Shown here one piece after another: positions 8,981-14,075 of a stretch of DNA of 16,206 bases (positions are counted from its first letter, which is position 1; each line of letters opens with the position of its first letter). The translations under genes and the position numbers were made by a program. The notes below the pieces were generated by a model. That model had not been told where the DNA came from. It worked only from the letters and a program-made list of their open reading frames with translations, and did not search any database. The stretch lies in the NCBI GenBank assembly GCA_015494735.1, contig WGAQ01000141.1:1-16206 (forward strand). The letters are read 5' to 3'. The DNA is from Caldifarciminota bacterium (GTDB taxonomy: Bacteria > Hydrothermota > Hydrothermia > LBFQ01 > DSFT01).

Positions 8981-8986
8981 AGAATC

Positions 8987-9208
8987 ATGAAGCCGCTGAT
9001 CGTGAAGGTGAACTATGAGAAGTATATGAGCGATGAGGACAGGGGATACGTGTTCCTCGCCGGTGCAGAGGCCAGGTACGACCCTTCCAGACAGATGATA
9101 GCGGATTTCGATAGGGTAATTGCTATGGGAACTCCGAGGGCCACATCCACTCTATCCACTCACAAGGGTGTTTGGAGTGATAACGATGGAGATGATACGG
9201 ACTTTTGA
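8987..9208 (+). CDS. Putative graspetide (omega-ester RiPP) precursor peptide
   Basis: This 73-aa peptide sits directly before an ATP-grasp maturase and has the layout of a graspetide precursor. Residues 1-50 form a leader of mixed charge. The C-terminal core (about 53-73) has hydroxyl side chains first (T53, S54, T55, S57, T58, S64) and Asp later (D65, D67, D69, D70, D72), with K60, W63, T71 and a terminal F73. In this RiPP class the ATP-grasp enzyme phosphorylates Asp or Glu carboxylates and joins them to Ser/Thr (ester) or Lys (amide), giving a multicyclic peptide. All possible acceptors in the core are Asp; there is no Glu after residue 28. The leader lacks the PFFARFL helix motif of microviridins, so it is not a microviridin. 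A strong Shine-Dalgarno (AGGAGGA) supports the ATG at 8987. Precursor identity rests on context and composition; no homologue could be checked. Confidence 0.75.
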   Translation: MKPLIVKVNYEKYMSDEDRGYVFLAGAEARYDPSRQMIADFDRVIAMGTPRATSTLSTHKGVWSDNDGDDTDF

Positions 9209-9215
9209 ATTTTCT

Positions 9216-9234
9216 CCGGGGCGTATGGCCCCGG
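9216..9234 (+). promoter_or_regulatory. GC-only stem-loop between precursor and ATP-grasp gene
   Basis: CCGGGGC-GTATG-GCCCCGG is a perfect 7-bp all-GC hairpin with a 5-nt loop. It begins 8 nt after the precursor stop and ends 13 nt before the maturase ATG. No U-tract follows, so it is not a standard terminator. It may act as a 3' stabiliser or partial attenuator that keeps the peptide in excess over its enzyme. Confidence 0.6.
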
Positions 9235-9247
9235 CTGTTCCGGGAAG

Positions 9248-10216
9248 ATGCTCCTGATAATCACCAATAAGTACGACCCCCACGTGGATTTTGTGCTGTC
9301 CCGCATGTACGATGAGGGACTGGGGGAGAGGGTGGTGCGGTTGAATACGGAGGATTTACTGCTGGGGACCCGGTACGCCTTCGATGGAAGGGAATTCCAG
9401 GTGGAAATCCTGGATTCCGGGAGGAAGTTCCGCACCGGTCAGGTGAAGGCGGTGTGGTACAGGAGACCGGTTCCCGTTCTCTACAAGGAGTCTGGAAACA
9501 GGGGACTCGATGAGTACGTGAAGAAGGAGCTGGAGACGGTCCTGTGGGGTATGTACTTCGCAATGGGGGATGCCCTGTGGATAAACGACCCGGTGAAGAA
9601 CAGGGTGGCATCCAATAAGATTCTGCAGATTAAGGTGGCGGGCGAGATGGGATTTTCCGTGCCCCGCACCCTGATAACCAACGACCCGCAGAGGGTGGGG
9701 GATCACTTCCCGGACAGCTCCTCTCTTGCTCTCAAGTCCATTTCCACCGCATCCCTCTACGATACCGGAAGGCGGGATTACGTGCCCCTCTTCACCCGCA
9801 GAGTCTCCAGGGATTATGTGCTCGGCAATGCGGATGCTGTGAGGAATTACGGGGTGTTCCTTCAGGAGTTTATCGAAAAGGAGTACGACATTCGGGTGGT
9901 GGTTCTGGGGCGGGAGGTCTTCGCATTTGCCATCCATTCCTCCGAAAAGGAGGAAACGAAAGAGGACTTCAGGACCCTCAATCCCATTCAGTTGAAGCAC
10001 GAATTCATCCGTTTACCATCCGATGTGGAGGATAGGGTGAGGAGATTCGTGGAACGGTTCGGACTGGTATTCTCCTCCATGGACCTGCTCCTGTCGAGGG
10101 ACGGGAAGTACTACTTCATAGAGAACAATCCCAATGGCCAGTGGCTGTGGTTGCAGGATATGACGGGGGTGGACCTCGTCGGACCATTCATCGACCTCTT
10201 TCGTCATAGAATCTGA
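9248..10216 (+). CDS. ATP-grasp graspetide maturase (MvdC/MvdD-like)
   Basis: The 322-aa product has the size and layout of microviridin-type ATP-grasp ligases, which form omega-ester or omega-amide crosslinks on a precursor peptide. Visible features are an N-terminal Rossmann-like pre-ATP-grasp region with WYRRP (70-74) and WINDP (111-115), the helix KNRVASNK (117-124), the LQEFIEKEYDIRV strand pair around 205-217, SSMDLLL (D279), and ENNPNGQW (292-299). D279, E292 and N294 are the expected Mg-ATP ligands. The ENxNGQW-type end is characteristic of this family rather than of RimK or D-Ala-D-Ala ligase. It follows the 73-aa peptide by 39 nt. The ribosome site is weak (GGGAAG right against the ATG) and a GC hairpin lies just upstream, suggesting lower expression than the peptide. 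The 3' end overlaps the convergent nucleotidyltransferase gene by 29 bp. No transporter or protease gene is adjacent. Confidence 0.9.
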   Translation: MLLIITNKYDPHVDFVLSRMYDEGLGERVVRLNTEDLLLGTRYAFDGREFQVEILDSGRKFRTGQVKAVWYRRPVPVLYKESGNRGLDEYVKKELETVLWGMYFAMGDALWINDPVKNRVASNKILQIKVAGEMGFSVPRTLITNDPQRVGDHFPDSSSLALKSISTASLYDTGRRDYVPLFTRRVSRDYVLGNADAVRNYGVFLQEFIEKEYDIRVVVLGREVFAFAIHSSEKEETKEDFRTLNPIQLKHEFIRLPSDVEDRVRRFVERFGLVFSSMDLLLSRDGKYYFIENNPNGQWLWLQDMTGVDLVGPFIDLFRHRI

Positions 10217-10835
10217 GGCTTCCCGCATCCATCCAGAAGGCGTCCGTTCTATGGGCGAGAATCGTCCTGCCGTCCCCTATCGCCCTTTCGATTCCCTCCA
10301 CCAGGCTCCCCTTTTCGGGAAGGTAGTCCATGAATTCCCTCCTGAAAACGCTTATCCCCGTATATGTCATACCCTTTCCCCTCCGGAATCCCGACACCCT
10401 GTCCCCCTCGGTCAGTACGCTGTTGAAGGGCCTATCGACGAGAATCATCACACCCATTGCCCCGCTGTCCCTGAGCTTCCTCACCGCCGGCACGATGTCT
10501 ATCTCGTGGACTATGTCGCTGTTGTGGACGATGAAGACGGGACTTACGATTTCCCGGAACTGCCTTATCCCTCCCCCCGTTCCCAGGAGTGTCCTCTCCC
10601 TGGATAGAACGATGTCCATCCCGAATGTCCCTTCCAGAAATCCCTTCAACCGGTGGGACAACCAGAAGGCGTTTATCAGAAATCTGTTTACCCCGACAGC
10701 CATCAGGGATTCCATTGCATGGAGTATAAGGGGTTTCCCCCTGAATTTCACCAGGGGCTTGGGGGTCCTCGATGTGATGGGTCTGAGGCGGCGGCCATAA
10801 CCGGCTGCCAGTATTATGCCATCGATGCTGCTCAT
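10188..10835 (-). CDS. MurU-like sugar-1-phosphate nucleotidyltransferase
   Basis: The 215-aa product has the Rossmann-type fold of NTP-dependent sugar-1-phosphate nucleotidyltransferases. It shows the signature LAAGYGRRLRPIT (9-21), TPKPLV with the sugar-phosphate-binding Lys (24-29), LGTGGGI (84-90), a catalytic Asp in HNSD (D107), and W201/D203 near the end. The small size and the LLGTGGG motif match MurNAc-1-P uridylyltransferase MurU and related hexose-1-P enzymes better than RmlA or GlmU, but the sugar cannot be read from sequence. The ATG at 10835 was chosen because it has AAGGA upstream, overlaps the stop of the previous gene as ATGA, and starts just before the nucleotide-binding motif. 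The longer reading to 11177 is only the shadow of that gene. It is the last gene of the ruvX-SPFH-FAH-like-nucleotidyltransferase run and is convergent with the graspetide maturase. Confidence 0.85.
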   Translation of the reverse strand: MSSIDGIILAAGYGRRLRPITSRTPKPLVKFRGKPLILHAMESLMAVGVNRFLINAFWLSHRLKGFLEGTFGMDIVLSRERTLLGTGGGIRQFREIVSPVFIVHNSDIVHEIDIVPAVRKLRDSGAMGVMILVDRPFNSVLTEGDRVSGFRRGKGMTYTGISVFRREFMDYLPEKGSLVEGIERAIGDGRTILAHRTDAFWMDAGSLRFYDERGR

Positions 10836-11500
10836 TCCTTGAATTCCACCCGCGTTTCGATTTTCCCCAGAGGGGATTCCATGGAAATCCTGTCTCCCGG
10901 ACGGAGGATTATGCTCCAGTCCATATCCACCCCTATCGCGTCCTGCGGGTACAGGAGGAAGAATCTTTTCACCTTCCTGTAAACTTCCTCCATCTCCACC
11001 GGAAGGGTCTTCGCGGATATGGTGTCCTCCCTTTCCCTTCCCCGAATCGTAATCCTGTATGGCACCGGAGAATATGGCCCGGATTCCACGAATTCGGACA
11101 CGATGTAGAATGTGTCCATGGCGAAATCCCTCACATCCCCGTATCTTCTGAGGATTATGCTCAGGGCGATACCCCATGCGAATACGGGTCTCTCCTCGTC
11201 TCCCACCACCAGGTATATAGAGGGTCTGGCATGAAGAGTTTCTATCGTTCTGTCGGGAAGGAGCAGGCTGGAGAAGGGGCTTACGACCGATGTGGTGGGT
11301 CTTATGTACCTGAAGTCGTGGGCTATGAGTTTTCCGGGTTTTACCGGTGATAGCATGAAATCCTTCCTGTACATGACCAGTCTGTCGGTGGGGCGCATGT
11401 GAAGGATGCTGGAACCATCGACGATTCGCAGGAATCTCCTGTCCTCGTCCTGAAATACGAATTTCCAGTCCCTCTTGTACTTGATGCGTCCTATGAGCAC
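10832..11500 (-). CDS. Degenerate fumarylacetoacetate hydrolase (FAH)-fold protein
   Basis: The 222-aa product is not clearly recognisable, but its layout follows the FAH superfamily. An N-terminal beta domain ends in SPVKPGKLIA, aligning with the usual PxxPGKIIxxGxNY entry. IRPTTSV (residues 66-72) resembles the FxKPxxS segment, and the C-terminal RPGDRISMESPLGKIETRV matches the closing GDxVxVEIEGLGxLxN strands. The acidic ligand motif of active members (ExE in YEVELAVVIG) is replaced by PSIYLVVGD, and the next conserved D and K are not evident. Hydrolase activity is therefore doubtful, and it may be a structural or regulatory relative. The start is a GTG at 11500 without a Shine-Dalgarno; TAAACT (11512-11507) ends 6 nt before it. 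It overlaps the nucleotidyltransferase start as ATGA and follows the SPFH gene by 16 nt. Family call is inference. Confidence 0.5.
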   Translation of the reverse strand: MLIGRIKYKRDWKFVFQDEDRRFLRIVDGSSILHMRPTDRLVMYRKDFMLSPVKPGKLIAHDFRYIRPTTSVVSPFSSLLLPDRTIETLHARPSIYLVVGDEERPVFAWGIALSIILRRYGDVRDFAMDTFYIVSEFVESGPYSPVPYRITIRGREREDTISAKTLPVEMEEVYRKVKRFFLLYPQDAIGVDMDWSIILRPGDRISMESPLGKIETRVEFKE

Positions 11501-11506
11501 GGCGAA

Positions 11507-11512
11507 AGTTTA
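11507..11512 (-). promoter_or_regulatory. Candidate internal -10 for the FAH-like gene
   Basis: TAAACT on the minus strand lies in the 16-nt gap after the SPFH stop and ends 6 nt before the GTG at 11500, which lacks a ribosome site. It would allow separate leaderless expression of the last two genes of this run. Confidence 0.35.
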
Positions 11513-11516
11513 ATCT

Positions 11517-12359
11517 TCAGGAGCCCTTCTTTAGGGTTTTCAGGAATTCCAGCAATTCATACGGGAAGACGAACTTGGTGGAATCGGAGGAGGCTATCTT
11601 CTCCAGGGAATCTATGTACAGGACGGTGAGGGAGTTCTCATCGAGGTTCCGTGCCACCTCCAGCAGTTTTTGCAGGTACATGGCATAACCCTCAGCCCTC
11701 CGAATCATTGCCTCTTTCTCCCCTTCCGCTCTGAGGATGGCTGCCTGCTTCTCCCCCTCCGCTATCCTGATCTGGGATTCCTTCTTCCCTTCCGCTTCCG
11801 CAATCATCGCCCTCCTTTCCCTCTCGGCGGCCATCTGCATGGTCATGGCATCCAGGACATTCCTCGGAGGCGTGATTTCCCTGATTTCCACCGAAGAGAC
11901 CTTCACGCCCCACCTCTCGGTCACTTCATCCAGTTTTGCCTGCAGGGTGGCGTTTATTTCCTCCCTCTTGGACAGAACATCGTCCAGAGTCATATTCCCT
12001 ATCACCGCCCTCAGGGTGGTGGTGGCCAGGTTTATTGTGGCCTGTTCGTAGTTGTTCACATTCACCACGGCGGATATGGGGTCTATGACCCGGTAATACA
12101 CGATGAAGTCGATGTCTATGGGAGCGTTGTCCCTGGTTATGCAGGTCTGCTTCGGTATCTCCAGCAGCTTTTCCCTGATGTCTATCCAGATGGGCCTGTC
12201 TATTACGGGAATGATGAAAACCACCCCGGGCCCCTTCGTCTTCTTCAGAACCTTTCCCAGCCTCAGCACCACTATCCTCTTATACTCGGGCACTATCTTT
12301 ATGCCCTTGTAGATGAGGAACAGGACCACGATTACTATGAAGAGCATTGTCATGCTCAT
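11517..12359 (-). CDS. Stomatin/prohibitin-like SPFH-domain membrane protein (slipin)
   Basis: The 280-aa product has a single N-terminal membrane helix (about 4-20), an SPFH/band 7 domain (about 25-190; markers VPEYKRIVVLRLGK and GPGVVFIIPVIDR), an Ala/Glu/Arg-rich coiled coil (about 185-225) and a short C-terminal tail. This is the slipin/QmcA arrangement; such proteins build large membrane-associated oligomers and are often linked to FtsH proteolysis or membrane microdomains. The usual bacterial partner NfeD is not next to it, nor is an HflC/HflK pair. The ATG at 12359 has a perfect AGGAGGTG about 5 nt upstream, and it starts 13 nt after the ruvX stop, so it is cotranscribed with ruvX. Another nearby ATG two codons downstream is less well placed. 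Confidence 0.92.
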   Translation of the reverse strand: MSMTMLFIVIVVLFLIYKGIKIVPEYKRIVVLRLGKVLKKTKGPGVVFIIPVIDRPIWIDIREKLLEIPKQTCITRDNAPIDIDFIVYYRVIDPISAVVNVNNYEQATINLATTTLRAVIGNMTLDDVLSKREEINATLQAKLDEVTERWGVKVSSVEIREITPPRNVLDAMTMQMAAERERRAMIAEAEGKKESQIRIAEGEKQAAILRAEGEKEAMIRRAEGYAMYLQKLLEVARNLDENSLTVLYIDSLEKIASSDSTKFVFPYELLEFLKTLKKGS

Positions 12360-12372
12360 GCTTCACCTCCTT

Positions 12373-12789
12373 TTATTCCACCTCCTGCCCCGTGCCGAAG
12401 TCCAGATACTCCTGCAGTATGATGCCTGCCGAATAGTGGTCTATGGGTCCATCCCTTCCGAACTTCTCCTCCACCAGTTTGCTGGTGAATCTCTCGTCCT
12501 TCAGGATTACCTTAACGCCGAATTTCTCCTTAATCCGGCGGGCAACTTCCCTTATCTCTCCGGCCATTTCCAGTTCTTTCCCCGAAAGGGACATGGGGAG
12601 ACCGAAGACCACCGTGTCCACCCCCTTTTCCCTTATGAGCTTCTCAACTTCTTCCATGAATTTCTCCCTTTTCACCACACCGTGGGGAAGGGCCACCTTC
12701 CGGGAGCTGTCGCTTATGGCCAATCCCACTCTCTTCCTGCCGTAATCCACACCCAGAACCCTGCCCATTGCTGAAAGTATAACGGACAT
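12373..12789 (-). CDS. ruvX: Putative pre-16S rRNA nuclease RuvX/YqgF
   Basis: A small RNase H-fold nuclease implicated in maturing the 5' end of 16S rRNA; an older proposal is Holliday junction resolution. The 138-aa product shows LGVDYGRKRVGLAISD (first catalytic Asp at residue 15), FGLPMSLSG, the acidic KDERFTSK segment and a closing DHYSAGIILQEYL with the last Asp. Length is typical. Two starts are possible: the ATG at 12789, or the ATG at 12768 (residue 8), which lies right before the first beta strand. Neither has a Shine-Dalgarno. A TATAGA at 12803-12798 ends 8 nt before the upstream ATG and favours it if the message is leaderless. First gene of the minus-strand run, divergent from the nucleotidyltransferase at 12813. 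Confidence 0.92.
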   Translation of the reverse strand: MSVILSAMGRVLGVDYGRKRVGLAISDSSRKVALPHGVVKREKFMEEVEKLIREKGVDTVVFGLPMSLSGKELEMAGEIREVARRIKEKFGVKVILKDERFTSKLVEEKFGRDGPIDHYSAGIILQEYLDFGTGQEVE

Positions 12790-12797
12790 CGGTCTGC

Positions 12798-12805
12798 TCT
12801 ATAAT
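12798..12805. promoter_or_regulatory. Overlapping divergent -10 elements
   Basis: TATAAT on the plus strand (12800-12805) ends 7 nt before the TTG start at 12813. TATAGA on the minus strand (12803-12798) ends 8 nt before the ruvX ATG at 12789. The two hexamers share four bases within a 23-nt intergenic gap. Neither gene has a ribosome site, so both transcripts could be leaderless, and polymerase could bind in only one direction at a time. Confidence 0.5.
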
Positions 12806-12812
12806 TTGCCCG

Positions 12813-13301
12813 TTGCTCAGGATATTGGAGGCACTGGAAAAGTGCGGAATCAGGTATATGGTGGTTGGTGGCTTTGCCATGGTCCTCTATGGAATTCCGA
12901 GAACAACCGTTGATATAGACCTTATGCTGGACCTCAGTGAAGAGAATTTAAAGAGGTTCCTCCAGTGCATGGTCGGATTGGGTTTGAAGTTCAAACAACC
13001 GGTAAGGGTGGAAGATGTTTTAAATCCCCGATGGAGGGAAAGGATTAGCAGGGAGAAGGGGGCTCTCGTTCTTACTCTTCATAATCCCGATAATCCGCTG
13101 GAGGAGGTGGATTTCTTCATAAAAAACCCGATAGAATTCGAAGAAGCATACAGGCGGAGAAGGGTTATGGAGGGAGAGGATTTGAGGGTCAGCGTCATAC
13201 ACCCTGAGGATCTGATAAGGATGAAGGAGATGGCGGGGAGGGAAGGAGATACTATGGATGTGGAGTTAATCAGGAGATTGATGGATGAAGGGAACCTTTG
13301 A
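12813..13301 (+). CDS. MNT-type nucleotidyltransferase (AbiEii/DUF6036-like)
   Basis: The 162-aa product has a minimal nucleotidyltransferase core: VVGGFAMVLYG (17-27), RTTVDIDLML with the metal-binding pair D34 and D36, and a third acidic strand LEEVDFF (D100). This is the AbiEii/DUF6036 class, often found as the enzymatic half of toxin-antitoxin-like pairs and active in adding nucleotides to RNA or protein. Its real target here is unknown. The start is a TTG at 12813 with TATAAT 7 nt upstream and no Shine-Dalgarno; the only nearby ATG (residue 16) falls inside the first core strand, so the TTG is preferred. A 53-aa partner gene follows after 10 nt. No HEPN, RNase or HTH partner is seen. Confidence 0.8.
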   Translation: MLRILEALEKCGIRYMVVGGFAMVLYGIPRTTVDIDLMLDLSEENLKRFLQCMVGLGLKFKQPVRVEDVLNPRWRERISREKGALVLTLHNPDNPLEEVDFFIKNPIEFEEAYRRRRVMEGEDLRVSVIHPEDLIRMKEMAGREGDTMDVELIRRLMDEGNL

Positions 13302-13311
13302 GGAGAGCAGA

Positions 13312-13473
13312 ATGGGATGGGGATTTTCTAAAGAAGGTCTCGAGAAGTTCAGGCGCCTTTCCCTCAGGGAGCGTATCAGATTCGTGGAGGAAATCATCCT
13401 CCTGAAGCATAGACTGGGCCTGCTGGAAAAGGAAAGGAACAGGAAGCGCACTCAAAATCCGTGGAATGCTTAG
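13312..13473 (+). CDS. Small charged partner protein of the MNT nucleotidyltransferase
   Basis: A 53-aa, strongly helical and basic protein (GLEKFRRLSLRERIRFVEEI, then LLKHRLGLLEKERNRK). From memory, short proteins with an LSxxERLxxxEE pattern commonly accompany DUF6036-type nucleotidyltransferases, so it may be the antitoxin-like or adaptor half of the pair. It is too short for a HEPN domain. The ATG at 13312 is preferred over 13285 because GAGGAG lies about 6 nt upstream and it starts 10 nt after the nucleotidyltransferase stop; the longer start would overlap that gene by 17 nt. It overlaps the end of the convergent ankyrin gene by 4 nt. Confidence 0.6.
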   Translation: MGWGFSKEGLEKFRRLSLRERIRFVEEIILLKHRLGLLEKERNRKRTQNPWNA

Positions 13474-14075
13474 TGTTTCTCTTCTCCGGTTTCGTACTGT
13501 TCGAGGAGTTTGCATATGTTCTCCAGTTTCCTCTCGCATGCCCACTGGCGGGGAGTAAGGCCGTACCAGTCTTTCGAGTCGGGGTCCGCTCCGAATTCCA
13601 GAAGAATCCTCACAGTTTCCGGATTTCCCGATGAAACGGCCAGGTGCAGGGGTGTGACCCGATTATCCGCCCTGGCATTCGGATCCGCTCCTCCCTCCAG
13701 CAGGGTTTTGACCACTTCGTAAAAGCCTCTGTCTGCGGCGAAGTGGAGGGGAGTGTACCCGTGGAGATTCCTGACATCCGGGTTGGCCCCATGCTTCAGA
13801 AGAAAATTGACCATGTCCCCGTGTCCGTGCCATGCTGCCAGATGCAGGGGGGTTTCCTTCCTGTAATCCCGGATATTCACCCTGGCACCGTATTTTATCA
13901 GAATGCGGGCAATCTTCACATTTCCAGAGATGGCCGCATAGTGGAGGGGTCTGCGGGTGGTCCGGTCCCGTGTATTGGGGTTATAGCCCCTCTTCAGGAG
14001 CCTCTCCACCCTTGCCGCATCCCCCTTTCTTACTGCATCTATGAGGGGATTGGACAGGATAATCAGCGCAACCAT
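13470..14075 (-). CDS. Ankyrin-repeat protein
   Basis: The 201-aa product contains an N-terminal cap (PLIDAVRKGD) and about five ankyrin repeats. The TPLHxAA helix starts recur as RPLHYAA, TPLHLAAWHG, TPLHFAADRG, TPLHLAVSSG and a divergent TPRQWACE cap. Such proteins are protein-binding scaffolds; no enzymatic domain is present. The N-terminus reads MVALIILS, a short hydrophobic stretch outside the repeat fold that might act as an export signal, similar to the starts of the neighbouring glycosidase-like and TonB receptor genes. The ATG at 14075 lies within the end of the upstream gene (13-bp overlap), so the two are probably co-transcribed and translationally coupled. Partner unknown. Confidence 0.88.
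   Translation of the reverse strand: MVALIILSNPLIDAVRKGDAARVERLLKRGYNPNTRDRTTRRPLHYAAISGNVKIARILIKYGARVNIRDYRKETPLHLAAWHGHGDMVNFLLKHGANPDVRNLHGYTPLHFAADRGFYEVVKTLLEGGADPNARADNRVTPLHLAVSSGNPETVRILLEFGADPDSKDWYGLTPRQWACERKLENICKLLEQYETGEEKH

Larger units (their letters stand above)
8695..8986. other. Divergent non-coding region between secA and the graspetide precursor
   Basis: About 290 nt with no convincing gene. The secA side holds A/T-rich -10-like sequences within 20 nt of the secA ATG. The middle (about 8740-8870) shows no tRNA, known riboswitch core or rho-independent terminator that I can recognise. The right half is AT-rich and holds a 15-nt palindrome (8891-8905), then the presumed precursor promoter and ribosome site. 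A 62-codon TTG-started frame (8733-8921) has no ribosome site and an implausible composition. Confidence 0.6.

Noticed and set aside
10836..11177. N-terminal extension of the MurU-like protein to 329 aa
   Set aside because: The added 114 residues are the out-of-frame shadow of the FAH-like gene. The ATG at 10835 has a ribosome site and sits right before the nucleotide-binding motif.
13266..13545. Minus-strand frames of 61 and 91 codons around the end of the nucleotidyltransferase pair
   Set aside because: They overlap well-supported genes on both strands and have no ribosome site or recognisable content.
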